The notes beneath the pieces are model-generated. The model was not told the origin of the DNA and ran no database searches. It worked only from the letters and a program-made list of their open reading frames with translations. The translations under genes were made by a program, and so were the position numbers. A stretch of 64,000 nucleotides of DNA from Piezodorus guildinii. Lineage: Eukaryota > Arthropoda > Insecta > Hemiptera > Pentatomidae. Shown piece by piece: positions 31,259 through 43,200 of the stretch; positions within the stretch are counted from its first letter, which is position 1, and every line of letters begins with the position of its first letter. The stretch covers positions 93,403,521-93,467,520 of the forward strand of contig CM041297.1 in the NCBI GenBank assembly GCA_023052935.1, written 5' to 3'.

Positions 31259-34200
31259 ATGGCGTCAGTTACTACATCAGAAGTATCATTTAAAGCACAG
31301 AGTGGTTGCTTTATATGTGGGGATAAAAGACATTTCAAGGCACAGTGTCCCAAAAATAAGCAGAACCGTGGAAGTAAATCCTTTAATAGAAGCTTTCGTG
31401 GGAAAAGAAGAGGAACAATCCAAGGAAATACGGCAGATGTAGAAGAAGAAGTTGTAATGGTGGCCCTAAATTGTGGTAATATTAAACTATCATCTAACAA
31501 TGTGTTTTTAGTCGATTCAGGTGCGAGTAACCATCTTTTTAAGGCAGAATTGGAACCCCTTTTGTCAAATGTTTCGAATCTTGATCATGATGTTGCCATA
31601 CATATAGCTAATGGTGATAAGATGTTTACTAGAAAAGAAGGTACCCTAAGAGTAACCTCTCAAGGTAGGATTGTAAACATTAAAGGTTTAATAGTTCCGG
31701 GGTTAAAACATAATTTATTATCAGTGAGTGCAGTTACCTCAAAAGGCTTAAAAGTGATTACAGATTCTAAGGAGATGAAAATCTGTGGAAGAAATTTTAA
31801 GCTGAGTTGTCCACGAGTGAATGGATTGTACATATTTACTTTTGATGATCCCAGTGATAATCAAGTCAAGTGCAACATTACAAGTGCTACAGATGGAGAT
31901 TTATGGCATAAACGTCTAGGACATTTGAATCGGCATGGACTCAAAAGTTTAGGATTACCCTATAGTGACAAGAAGTGTTCGGCATGCATTGAAGGTAAGG
32001 CTACTAGACAGCCCTTTTCAAATAATAGGAAACGCACATCAAAGGTGGGTGAATTAATTCACTCTGATATATGTGGTCCTTTCAATCCTGAATCAGTTAA
32101 AGGACATAAGTATATGCAGGTGATTTTGGATGACTTCACTCATTTTGTGCATGTTAAACTTCTCCATATGAAGAGCGAAGCTGAAACAAACCTGATGGAT
32201 TATATAGCGGAACTAGAAAGGCAGCAGGGTGTCCCAGTGAAAAGGCTACGTTTAGATAATGGAGGTGAATTTACGTCTAAATTTTTTCGAAAATATTGTT
32301 CAGATAAAGGTATAAAATTAGAATATTCATTGCCATGTAGCCCTCAAATGAACGGAAAGAGCGAAAGAATGAATAGGACACTATTAGATATGATGCGTAC
32401 TAAGGTATCAGATTCCGGCATCCCCAAGTTCTTGTGGGGGGAAGCAGCTCGATGTTCTGCTTATGAACTGAATAGGTCACCTACTTCAGCCTTAAGTAAA
32501 GGTGAAACTCCCTCATTAATATGGAATGGCAGAAATGATCTGTCTAAACTTCGAATATTTGGTTGCCGAGCATGGCCTACCATTCTTCCTAAAGGTTCTA
32601 AATTGGATCCCAGAAGCAAGGAGGGGGTGATGGTTGGTTATTGTGGTGGTGGGTATAGGATTTGGTTGCCAGACGAGCAGAAAGTTATTAGATCTAGAGA
32701 TGTGATATTCGAGGAGAGCCAAATGCCCTATAAAGAAGTTAAAAATGTACCTATTGTCTATCATAATAGTGGTGGAAGCTATGAAGAGGGAAGGAAAAAT
32801 GGTGAAGAGAATAACACTAATATTTCAGAGCAGCCAGAAGAAACTTCTAGACCTCAGAATGATTGTAATCCAGAGCAGTCAGAAAACCCTTCAAGACTTC
32901 AGAATGAAGAATCCAATCCAGAGCATTCAGAAGAAACTTCTAGACCTCAGAGAAACCGGTCAAAACCTCATTTCCTAAATGATTATGAGTTATATAATGC
33001 ATACTGTATGGTAAGCCGATCAGATGGAGTTCCATCATCTTATGAGGATGCTAATAAAAAGGAGGAATGGCAGGAAGCCATTATTAAAGAATTAAAAGCT
33101 CATGAGAAGATGAACACTTGGTCTGAAGAGGAAGCACCGAATGGAAGTGTCCCAATCACAACTAAATGGGTTTTCACAGTGAAGGAAGATGGAATCAAAA
33201 AGGCCAGATTGGTAGCAAGAGGGTTTGAAGAACAAACTCAAGGTGATTGTGTATTCAATTACTCACCAGTTTGCCGAATGGATACTGTAAGAACTCTCTT
33301 GTCATTTGCATGCCAAAACAATTGGAGTATTAGACAAGTTGATGTGCCAACAGCCTTTCTCAATGGCTCACTAGACTATCCTGTGTTTATAAAACCACCT
33401 AAAGGTGTAAGTTGTTCTACCAAAACTCTGAGACTAAATAGGCCACTTTATGGACTTAAGAAAGCACCGAAGTATTGGAATGAAAGATTTAATTCTTTTA
33501 TGTTAAAACTGGGATTTAAAAGATCCCAATATGATTTATGCCTTTACTACAAGAGTAGGGTGTTCTTTGTTCTTTTTGTGGATGATGGCCTAATTACAGG
33601 GGATGAAAAGGCTATTGAAGAATTAGTGAAAAATTTAAAAGGAGAGTTCAGCATTAAAAGAAATGAAGGCTTCTCAATTTTTAGGGATGAAAATTGAAAG
33701 GCAAGAAAAGAAAATAACGGTTACACAAACCCGCTTTATTGATAAACTCCTTGAAGATTATAATATGCTAGAGTGCAGGAAAGTATCAACCCCCATGGAG
33801 GTTGGATTTAAACTTAACGCTGACAGTCCACCTTTAGATGAAAACATACCATACAGGAGCTTGGTATGTGGACTTATGTATCTGAGCACAACAACTCGCC
33901 CGGATTTATCATACCCAATTAGCTATTTATCTAGATGTTTAGATAAAGCTACTCAGCAGTCTTGGAAAGCTGCAAAACGAATACTCAGATATCTCAAAGA
34001 AACTCGAGATATGGGTCTTACTTTCAAACCAAGTGAGAACCTAGGACTTATTGGTTATTCAGATGCTGACTGGGCAGGTGACATAGAAACACGAAAGAGT
34101 GTAAGTGGCTTTGCAGCATTCTGCGGAAGCAATCCCATAGCTTGGCATTCAAGAAAGCAAGCATGTGTGGCTCTTTCAACGATGGAAGCGGAGTACATTG

Positions 34201-34502
34201 CAGCAGGAATGGCATCACAGGAAATTGTGAGTTTAAGTGGTATAATTAGTGAGTTTAGTGGTGAAACAGTAAGTGGAAAACTGTTGGTGGATAACACTAG
34301 TGCTATAGCTTTTATAAAGAATTGTGAAAACTCTAAACGAGCAAAACACATTGATATAAAATTCCATTTTGTTAAAGATCTTATTTCCAAAGAAATAATA
34401 TCTGTGGAACACATCAATTCTGACCGCAATGTGGCAGATTTGTTCACAAAACCACTTGCCTTTGATAAGTTTCAAATGTTTCGGAAGGCTTTAATTAATT
34501 AA
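31259..34502 (+). pseudogene. Copia polyprotein, truncated gag plus pol, frameshifted
   Basis: The first ATG (31259) gives a Gag remnant of only about 16 residues before a CCHC zinc knuckle (residues 17-30). Next come aspartic protease (VDSGAS, Asp about 86), the integrase zinc region (HKRLGH to CSAC), integrase catalytic core with Asp 270, Asp 333 and Glu 369, and reverse transcriptase (VDVPTAFLNG, Asp 695; FVDDGLITG, Asp 775-776). That frame stops at 33697. One extra G near 33668-33669 shifts the frame. The downstream frame continues from there with the end of the polymerase and RNase H (YSDADWAGD, LSTMEAEYIA) to TAA at 34500-34502. Intact copia polyproteins have about 300 more N-terminal residues. 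As it stands this copy cannot make its own capsid protein or a full polymerase. Confidence 0.93.
32822..32968 (+). repeat. Threefold peptide repeat in the integrase-RT linker
   Basis: Three consecutive units of about 16 residues, each with SE.(E)TSRPQN-type sequence (EETSRPQN, ENPSRLQN, EETSRPQR), lie between the integrase and reverse-transcriptase domains. The DNA shows matching imperfect tandem repeats of about 50 bp. Confidence 0.85.
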
Positions 34503-34537
34503 TATATTAATGTCATTTATATATATTGTGCTAAAAT

Positions 34538-34668
34538 TGTTATATAGAATTTTGTAATAGTATAATATTTTTACTTGTTTTGTTGTATAGAATTTTGTAA
34601 TAGAATAATATTTTTACTTGTTTTGTGGTGTAGACTTTTGTAGTAGAATAATATTTTTACTTGTTTTG
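34538..34668 (+). repeat. Three tandem 43-44-bp repeats in the Copia 3' untranslated region
   Basis: Each unit has TATAGAATTTTGTAATAG (third unit diverged), then AATAATATTTTTACTTGTTT. They lie between the end of pol and the polypurine tract. Confidence 0.9.
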
Positions 34669-34724
34669 TATGTGAGATACAATTGAATATTTACTTTTGT
34701 ATGTATATATTTGAAAACATTCAA

Positions 34725-34735
34725 TTGAGGGGGTG
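34725..34735 (+). other. Copia polypurine tract
   Basis: TTGAGGGGGTG directly before the 3' LTR, the expected plus-strand primer position. Confidence 0.85.
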
Positions 34736-34933
34736 TGTTAAATATCGATTGTATATGTAAAGATAGTTGTGGCACTGAACTTCCACCTAGGTGTACAGCA
34801 GCCCAACAACAAACAGTACAGTCCAGTTGGTAGCGTCCCCTGCGCCATGTTGTTTGTATATATAGCAGTAATAAACAAGCTGTCTAGTACAAGGTTCTTT
34901 TATTCCACTGCCTAATACTCTATAACTTTAATA
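34736..34933 (+). repeat. Copia 3' LTR
   Basis: 198 bp, no difference from the 5' LTR when read base by base. Confidence 0.97.
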
Positions 34934-35036
34934 ATTTGGACTCATGGTACCCTAAAATGTGTACTTCCGTTGAAAACTGGAAATTGAAAATTTTCACGAC
35001 CGCAATACTTTCCCTTCCTGTATATTTCATATATAA
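34934..35036 (+). mobile_element. R1 copy, right part, after the Copia insertion
   Basis: Continues the R1 order: ATTTGGACTCATGGTACCCT, ACTTCCGTTGAAAACTGG, TTTTCACGACCGCAATACTT, then a decayed 3' end with TTTCATATATA near 35028. Confidence 0.85.
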
Positions 35037-36247
35037 TTATAATAGAGTGGTGATGGAAAACAGAATGATGGCACAAATAAATTAAATTAAAAAGTAAATT
35101 ACCTTTTTATTCCATCAAAACATTGCTATTTATTTTGTCAATAGGTCTAAAAATAATATTAGAAAATAAAAAATCTGTGATGTAAAGAAACAGTTATACT
35201 AATATCTAGTCTCATATATTCTGATTTAGATCAGTTCACAGTGATAATTAAAAAGAAAAAAGTATCTTATGTAAACTGTATATAAATCCTACTGCATAAA
35301 ACCTGTATATAAACCCTAAATACATAAATTTTACATCAGGGTTGTACAAGTAAGATAATCAATATATCATAAAGAACCGTGAAAACAAGAGTTTTGGAGG
35401 CAGGAATAGGCACATTAGGAGTAATTAGAACATGTCTCTCAGCAGGCATGGAGTAAGACTTTACATATAAAATTCTCTAAAGTCTCTCACAATCTCAACC
35501 TACCATGGTTATTTATAAATTCTTAAATGTTCAAAAGAAGAGAATGGATCAACTCACTAAGTGATTATTTACCCATAAAATTTGACTTTAAAAAAAATTC
35601 TAAACTGATAAAATATCATCTCATAAAATTAAATCAATGGAACATCAGTAGATGATGAAGAAAAAGCCTATTGGATTCTGTGCAAATATGGAGTCATTAC
35701 AATACTTAAAGCAGATACCAAATAATCGAACTAATGATATATATTTTGAAGAATTTGCTGCGCATCGTAACAAATATATGATTTCCAGAAACAGAAAGTT
35801 TTCTCACCAAGATTCAACATGGTTCATGGAGAGGATCTACTAACTTGCTATATAATAATAAAAATAAATTTTAAGTTAAATAACACAATTATAAATTAGA
35901 CAAGAGAAATTCTTCTATAATAGTCTGTAACTAACTTAAATAAATTTAAATAGAAGTCATTATTGTAAATTAAAAAAAAAAAAGTTTTTAAAATAACAGA
36001 TTTATAAATCAATATTCGACTAAAAAGTAACATTGTACAACAGAGCCTGTATTCTGTTCACCTTCCTCTTACACACACCCATAATATAATATGTATTATG
36101 CACACACAATTACATACATGGTGAAGGGAATTATAAGAATATTTAAAAAAATTGTATCAATTACAATAAAACATTATTATATAATATGATTATGTACATG
36201 TATATGTGTGTGTGTGTTTATATATGTATGTATGATATGTATGTATG

Positions 36248-36288
<41 letters not shown>

Positions 36289-36884
36289 TATATATATATA
36301 ATATTAAGAAAACCTGCTGCATTAATAATCAACCCGCCAAGTTTCTACAGTCATTTCCTGTAGAAACTCGATGGGTTAAGCAAAATAGCACAAAAAATAT
36401 GCTATAGCAAACGTAGTGAGTACCCCTAATATTGTTATTATATTTAAATTTAAACTAAAAACATAAGTATTTATTGTTGGGCCAATAATTATTTTATGAA
36501 ACCCATATTGAAACTATACTACTACACATAAAGAACTAAGTATGTAAGAACATTATGTTTTTATTATTTTTTTAAAAATTAATTTCCATCAGTGGATGAA
36601 AAAATGAAATGTATTACTGTCCACATCTGTCTACATAGTTACTTTACTCATCACAATTTTTGGTAAAAATTCTTGAAATTTGTTTTTTCAAGAGAAAGTT
36701 TTGCTGTTTTGAAATTTCATTCTAGTTCCTGTTAATAATAGAAATTCATAAAATCTAGTTCATTCTGTTCAAAGATATTCAAGTTGAATCGCCATCAATA
36801 ATCATGAAGATTTTGAAAAATTGATTAAAATCCTCTACTAAAAAATTTATATTTTCCAGAAGGAAAATAAAGATGGGAAGCCTG
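35037..36884. other. AT-rich non-coding DNA with (TA)n
   Basis: No gene seen. A (TA)n-rich tract lies at about 36249-36302. Small open frames are low-complexity or end quickly. Confidence 0.5.
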
Positions 36885-37085
36885 TGAATGCGTTCCTGCT
36901 TAGCAAGAAGCTAGTCTACTATGTCAATGGTTTTGAGTTCAAATTCCAGTCCCAGGTCAATTTTTTCAAGCATAATTAAAAGGGGATTCAATCACAGCAT
37001 CTCCAGACAATATGTGATATGCATCAGTTAACTGGTGGCCACTCGCAATATAGGGGTAGGAAGAGATGACCCACCCCATAACTTA
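36885..37085 (+). repeat. Diverged SINE-C copy
   Basis: Words GTTTTGAGTTCAAATTCCAG (box B), AAAAGGGGATTCAATCACAG, AACTGGTGGCCACTCGCAAT and GTAGGAAGAGATGACCC follow the SINE-C order seen at 15866-16167. The head is partly lost and there is no clear target duplication. Confidence 0.65.
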
Positions 37086-39473
37086 TCATTATTATAGAAA
37101 GAAATCTAATGGATTCCAAGAAATACTTTTTAAAAATGACTAATAGAATTAAATTTCAATAAAGCAAGAAAAAAATATACAAAATAACTACAAAAATATT
37201 CTCATTCTTATTTGAACTAATTTCTTACCTGAAGAATTTTAAAATATGGCTTTAAGCGAAATGAACACAAGCTATTAATCACAAACATTATTTTTACCAC
37301 CATTAGTACTGAATTCTGTACAGATTGGTTGAACAATCCCTCCTTAAAGTTGGCGGTAATTGTAACTATTCAGTCAACTTAGTTTGACAGTAGTGCCATC
37401 TGTAAGTGCTTTTTGAAACCAAAACCTATTTCTCTTTCTATAGCTAATTTTTTCTAAACATTTCCTTTTATTTCTTTTTCACAATAAATTATCTATTTAA
37501 ACAAATACTCAACATATATAAATTTACTAGCTATAGCCTGTGACTTCATCACTCACAAATAATTCATTTTGTGTTAATTTATGTAGGTATATGGTAAGAA
37601 TAAGTATAATACATTAAACTCTGTTATAAGTCAATCAGTTACTCTTTCAACTATTTCTTATGTACAATGAATAACTCATAACTTTACTAAGTCAAATTTA
37701 CAATAACATACCAGTAGAGGAAGGCATACCTGTAATTACTAAGTACTTTTCAGCTATTAAACATAATGGTTGATATAGTTACAACTCCTTTGCAACATAT
37801 GTAAATTAAATTAGTCCTATTCCTGGGTCAAGCTTTCCACAACAAATATAAATTTATCATGAGTGTAATTATTCACCTTTAAAAATATTTTTTATATCAT
37901 AAACTTAATTTTAATTTAATCTTCTAAATCATACCTTCCAAATAATGTTTTTATACCCTTTATTTAAAAAAATAATTTTAAAATACAACAAACCAAACTA
38001 GGTCTTTCATATTGTTTTGGAGTTATGAAGCATTTTCTTTTTTAAATAAGCCAAATAAAATTTAATATTTAATTTAATCATAAAACAAAATTGTTTTCTA
38101 TATTCAGCAACCAAATCCATAAAACATAGCTGTTCTTATGAGGTAATTAAAATTAACTTTTTGATACATTTTACTCCTTTTGAAGCGGTAAGACTTCTAA
38201 ACATTTGAGAATTTTTTTTTTAAATACATCATGTCAAGGCAATCATTATACACAACTTCATGTTGTATTTAACAAACTCTAATTAGAATGGTAATATACC
38301 ATCTTTCCTCAAACATGTAATGTCCAAATCATATAAATAGTATTATTCTATAAATCTTAACTCCATAACTATTAGACCTCAAAAAGTCCATTATCTCTCA
38401 AATCGGAAAGAAAGTTTTATATTAATTACCTTCTTAGGGAGGACAGAATCAATGGTCTATATACATATTTTAGTACACACTTGTAAGTAAAAAAAGTCTC
38501 TAACCACACCTTTCATCTTAATTCCTTATTTTTTTTTTTAAATTATATTTTGATCATTTTTACTAGTTCCAATAATGTTATGAGGGAGAGAGAGAGGGGA
38601 GTGCGGTGGACCTCTCCCTGCTTAACCCCCTCCAGTGCTTAAAGAACTATTACATCGCAGTTATGAAGATATTGAATATTGAATAAAAAACAAGCTCACA
38701 AAGCCCTTGAAACAGTTCATTATATATTTTTTTCTATAGCAATGTACCAGCTGCATAGTATAACAAAATTGAAATAATTAATTAAAATAAAAATTTAATC
38801 AATTTCAATATGCAAAGCAAAACAGAAATAATGATAAAAATGAAAAGTGGAAACTATTTACTTCCTGGTATGGCCCCCCAACTATATTGTTGACTATTAA
38901 AAGTATAATATTTAAAACATCCACTAATTAATATTAAAAATTCATCATATATCGAACAAATATCATTGATCTCTAAATAGATTATTTTGGGATATAAATT
39001 ATGAGGTACCAAATTTAGGATTTTAATTAAAACACATTTGGAGAATTTAATAGCTTTTTACATCATTATATACAAACATTGACTATCACTCTACAACAGT
39101 AATAAGGTATATTTACAGATTAAGTAAACATTTTATGTTTCACATAAAATATAAAAAGTTTTTAAACTGCCATGATACAATAAGTATTATGATATGGGTA
39201 ATAGTTTCAACACTCCGAACATACAATTCATAATATCATACATGTTAATTCTAAATTTTATTTTTAAACTAAATAAAGTCTAGATGATCCACAATTCTAA
39301 TTTTCTACTATTTTGACTAAAAAGTATTAAAAATAATAAGTTTTCGTATTTTTTATTTTTTTAAAGTTATTATTTATAAAAACACAAACAATTATTTTTA
39401 AAGCTTATTTTGTATAGTATATTTGTTTTACAATTTATAATATACACAGAGGAGGGAGCTCAAAGCATGAATT
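37086..39473. other. Intergenic or 3'-flanking DNA of IGBP1
   Basis: AT-rich, no repeat of the families above and no coding region. On the minus strand AATAAA signals occur close to the IGBP1 stop (for example at 39357-39352 and 39262-39257), so the 3' untranslated region probably ends within a few hundred bases. Confidence 0.45.
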
Positions 39474-39675
39474 TTAACTCCTGTTATACCTATTTCCCCA
39501 ACCTCTTTTGTTTTCATCTTTAAAATCATCCATTGCTCTTTGTCGAGCTATTTCTTCTGGATCATCTTGTTCAACCAGAATTTCTTTCTGTTCTTTTTCC
39601 TTCTCTTCCTTGGAACTAGTATCAGTTTCTTTTAGAACTCTAATTTCTTGCTGTAGATCTCGATGAGCAGGAAAT
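39474..39675 (-). CDS. IGBP1: IGBP1 exon 3 (C-terminus and stop)
   Basis: Acceptor TTTAAACAG precedes 39675; the exon completes the split isoleucine codon and reads FPAHRDLQQE to the TAA at 39476-39474. It encodes a glutamate/lysine-rich stretch and the conserved GWGNR end. Confidence 0.95.
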
Positions 39676-42600
39676 CTGTTTAAAAAAATAAAACAATAAT
39701 ACAATGAACACAACCAAATATTAAATTTATTTTATTTTTTATGGAGCAACAATAATTAATAGCATAAGAAATCAAATTAGAGAAGCAAATTTTCTTTGCA
39801 AATCGAATTTTCTCCTGACAGAAGACAGCTTCTTAAAAAAATCTGAACTGTTGTTTAAAATTTCAATAATAAAAAAAGACTGATGATTATAATCAATTAT
39901 AATCTGATAATTATCAGAGGATAAGTCTGGCACTTCGAAATAGGTGCTAACTGTGGTGCCTCTAAAGAATAATACAAGATCACAGATAAAGCACCTCAAA
40001 CATTGCCCAACTCTTCAGGTTTGCCAAATTGTAGGACTATAAACAATACCCAAATTAGCGAGAATCTAGCCATAGACACCAGGCACACCAAGTTTGAAAG
40101 AGCTTATCACTCCTGCAGAAGTATTTAAATATCCAAATTCTTCTCCAAACATCTCTAACAAAGACACAACTCAGAAATAAAACTATCTGTTCTGTATGCT
40201 TCTGAGTGCCTTATAATGGCCAGGAAGGGCCCATTCAGGAAGCTGAAGATGAAGGAGAAGAAAATCCTAAGAAGAATACTAGGACAAGTCAAGAAAGAGA
40301 ATTGCACTTGAAGGATATGGCACAATGAAGAGCTGTATAGTGTACCAGGAGGATATGGTGACATGTGTAAGGAAGAGGCGATTGGCATCTGATGGTCATG
40401 TTGCCCCGCATGAATTCCAAAAGACTAACCAACAGGCTCTTTACAGTGACAGGTAGAGGCAAGACCTCCAAGAACAAGTGGATCAAATCAAGTCAGATCT
40501 AGAACAACTAGGGATACCACTGGATAAAACCCTAGACCGACTAAAGGTCCGGCAAGCCATCCAAAAAACAGAATATTCCCAATGTCCCTTACCAGTAAGA
40601 AAACCACAGGGACCGAATGGAAAGAGCAGAGAAAGATGGCTCATAGTCAAAAAAGGAAGGAATACTAGAAAAAGAGAAATATCTACTCTCTGAAGAGTAG
40701 ATACGAGCCCTGTGGCCATCAATAGGCCCAAATGACATAATAAATAATAATACACAAATTATTCATGAATGAATAAAAAAAATCATACTACACACCATTT
40801 ACAATTCACATTAGAAATTCTTCAATATATTGAGAAGAATCTTTAAGGGAGCAGGCTAATACCTTTTGGCTATCGAAATAAAAACCAACTTAAGAATTGG
40901 TAAATGAGGTTAAATGACAAGCAAAATCTTAAAAAGGTGCAAAATGCATGGTGTAGTGGCTCTTCTGGTCAACTGATTATGAAAAAGTTACTATAACATT
41001 TCAAGCGTACAGTTTCCTTAAATATGAAATTTCAGTGCTGTACAACTTTTCATTTACATGCTAAGATTTACCACATACACAAACAGACAACCAGACCTTT
41101 TTACAGGACTTGGTAATTTGGACTCAGGGAACCCTAAATAGTGTATCTTCTTTGAAAAAACTGGAATTTGAAAATTTTCACAATCGCAATACTTTCTCTA
41201 TATTTCATATATAGGTAAGTAAAAGTAAAATTATATCAAAATAAATAATTATTAAATCAACTGTATAGTGGGACACAGACTTTAATAAAGTCTATCATAT
41301 GCCAAAATCTCTCTTCAGAACATGATATGAATTGTGAAATAACAATTTCAATAATTTAAAAAATAAAAATTGTTTGAGTGTGAAATTTAAATGCTCCTCA
41401 TTGAGATCAAAATATAAAAAAATATATATATGTATCATAAAAATTTACATTAACAAATTGTGAATAAATATTTTTAAAAGATTCTAACACAAATATCAAC
41501 TTAGCCTAAAACAGATAAAAACTAATACACTGAAAATGATCTAGCACTAAATTTTTTGAAATTCTATCGGAGATCAAGCAATTTCTGCCATACTCGTTTA
41601 ATGCTTGACATGCGGAGAGAGTCAAGAGAAGTCATGTTTATGCTTGACATAGCTCATTGCTGCCCCAATGATGGCTCACATGTTTGAGCCAAAACGTCAG
41701 AAAAATATAAATATTGTTTACCAGACTGACTCCTGATTATTTCTACCTATCATTATAATTATGTTGCATTAACTGAAATAATCTCTTGCTCACTGAACCC
41801 TAATATGGTCAAGGAATTCCTTGCCAGCCATGGTTTTATTTTTTACCTATACCAAAGTAAAAACTAAAAATTTACCAAAGTAGTTAATCAGAAATTAGTT
41901 TTATTGTTTTAATACTGTATAAGTGCCTTATACATTTCAACAAATTTCTGGGGTTATATTTTGTAGCCATACCACACTTGAAACTAATATTTTCTTATCA
42001 AAGGTTAATATGGGGAGAACTCCAAAATAACTGTCATTATTTTAAAGTAAAGTGAAACAAAATCTCATAAAAAAGCTAAGATCACACAGCAAACATAATA
42101 TTCACAATAAAAATACTTAAATATATCATACAAATATGATGAAATATCAGTAAATATACTCACATTCCTTCTTGAACCCTTTTATCATAAAATTCTTGAA
42201 CAGTCATTGTTGGTAAACTTGGATATCCAGCCCCAAACACTGCTTTTTGAACCTCATCCCTAGTTATGATGACGGGCATCAATGGTTTAGGTGCAGGAGC
42301 TCTTCGTTTTTTACCTTCTTCTGAACTTGAAAGGGAATCTTCCTTTGCCACACTTTTCATATGAGCTAATATTTTCTTTTCAGTTTGTAGACAATCTAAT
42401 TCTTCTTCAGCTTTTGAAACAAAAGATTTAATTAATTTTAAATAGTAATCTCGTTTTACTTCCTCATCAACAGTATCTGATTTAAGCAACTTAGATAATG
42501 TGCTTAATTCTTCTTCAAGAGCTTTTTCCTCTTTGAATCTTTGAATTTTAGTAGCCCTAGTTCTAGCAGCACCAACTAAATCGAACATCGGCCTTTTATT

Positions 42601-43200
42601 TACAATTTTATTCTCATCTTCTGATTCAAAGGACACAGGCGGGGGAATGTCGATATTAGATATACCGTAGTCATTACATCTTTGCAAAAAATCCCTGAAA
42701 TAAATATCACTAGTTTCAACAACTTCAATTCTTGATCGAACTGTCAACTTTAAGGCTAATGTCCCAAGAAGTGCTGGTAAGAGAAATAATCTAAGATTTT
42801 CAGTGGCGACTTCATCAACAGATTCATTGGAACTGAATATTCCACCCATTGAAGTGAGGCGTGTTGCTTCTTCTAGCATTCGCATAGCTTGTTTTATTTT
42901 ATTCTGGAGAAACAAAAAGCAAATATATTAGAAATATCATGTCATCAACCATTAGATATTAAACACATCAAAAAACTAAGTTTCAAACCTTTTAATGGAA
43001 AAATAAAATGAATTAAACTTCTATTTAAGCTATATAAATAAAAGTAATAACAAAAAAAATAAAATAAAAAATAAAGTAAATCATACCTGAATAACAATAC
43101 TATTTGTGGGTTCATCACAATGTGAGACACAGTTGAACAAATCATATCCTTCATCAAAAAGTTCCAACAACTTCTTTTCTTCGTTATCTGAAGTCGCCAT
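39474..43200 (-). CDS. IGBP1: Immunoglobulin-binding protein 1 / Tap42 (alpha4), PP2A regulatory protein
   Basis: Complete three-exon gene encoding 351 residues. Known role: Tap42/alpha4 binds and stabilises free catalytic subunits of PP2A-type phosphatases in the cytoplasm, linking them to TOR signalling. Recognition rests on the TAP42 family layout: an N-terminal helical domain (from MATSDNEEKKLLELFDEGYD), a middle with YYLKLIKSFVSKAEEELDCL, the block TRDEVQKAVFGAGYPSLPTM followed by TVQEFYDKR, an acidic lysine-rich segment, and the diagnostic C-terminus DDFKDENKRGWGNRYNRS. Length matches the human protein (339). Introns are GT-AG: phase 0 after codon 38, phase 2 after exon 2, and the total of 1056 coding bases closes the frame exactly. 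The first intron is short (183 bp); the second (about 2.5 kb) carries a LINE, an R1 copy and a Penelope-like end. The gene looks intact. It shares its strand with AGO1, about 10 kb away. Confidence 0.96.
40110..40740 (+). pseudogene. RTE-like LINE C-terminal remnant inside IGBP1 intron 2
   Basis: Plus-strand translation (opposite to the host gene), with stops and frameshifts: LYASECLIMARKGPFRKLKM, KEKKILRRILG, HNEELYS, then DQIKSDLEQLGIPLDKTLDR. This block order is found at the C-terminus of endonuclease-RT LINEs in insects. No polymerase motif is present. Confidence 0.75.
40925..41227 (+). mobile_element. R1 3' fragment in IGBP1 intron 2
   Basis: AAAAAGGTGCAAAATGCATGG, ATATGAAATTTCAGT, a decayed CA region, CAGGACTTGGTAATTTGGAC, TTTTCACAATCGCAATACTT, then ATAGGTAAGTAAAAGTAAAA. 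More diverged than the other copies. Confidence 0.7.
41650..41765 (+). mobile_element. Penelope-like terminal fragment in IGBP1 intron 2
   Basis: CCCAATGATGGCTCACATG, GAGCCAAAACGTCAG and GACTGACTCCTGATTATT follow the same order as the minus-strand fragment at 18006-18110. Only the element end is present. Confidence 0.55.
42164..42903 (-). CDS. IGBP1: IGBP1 exon 2 (main body)
   Basis: Acceptor TTTGTTTCTCCAG at 42904; first codons NKIKQAMRML. Donor GTGAGT at 42163-42158 gives phase 2. 740 bases, including most of the helical phosphatase-binding domain. Confidence 0.95.
43087..43200 (-). CDS. IGBP1: IGBP1 exon 1 (start codon)
   Basis: ATG at 43200-43198, 38 codons ending in CAG, donor GTATGA. 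The start is chosen because MATSD begins the conserved N-terminal helix region and the upstream sequence is non-coding. Confidence 0.93.

Larger units (their letters stand above)
30953..34933 (+). mobile_element. Copia-type LTR retrotransposon, gag-deleted and frameshifted
   Basis: Complete insertion of 3981 bp bounded by two 198-bp LTRs that read identical base for base, and by the 5-bp target duplication ATTTG (30948-30952 and 34934-34938). It contains a primer binding site, a zinc-knuckle, protease, integrase, reverse-transcriptase and RNase H order typical of Copia/Ty1 elements, and a polypurine tract. Most of gag is absent and one extra base disrupts the pol frame. Identical LTRs mean a very recent insertion. 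Confidence 0.97.

Noticed and set aside
34055..34447. 130-codon minus-strand frame inside Copia
   Set aside because: Shadow of the RNase H coding region, antisense to a recognisable protein.
42160..42915. IGBP1 starting at 42915 as a single-exon gene
   Set aside because: That frame opens with TTG inside the intron acceptor region. The conserved N-terminus is supplied by a separate exon at 43087-43200 with matching phase.
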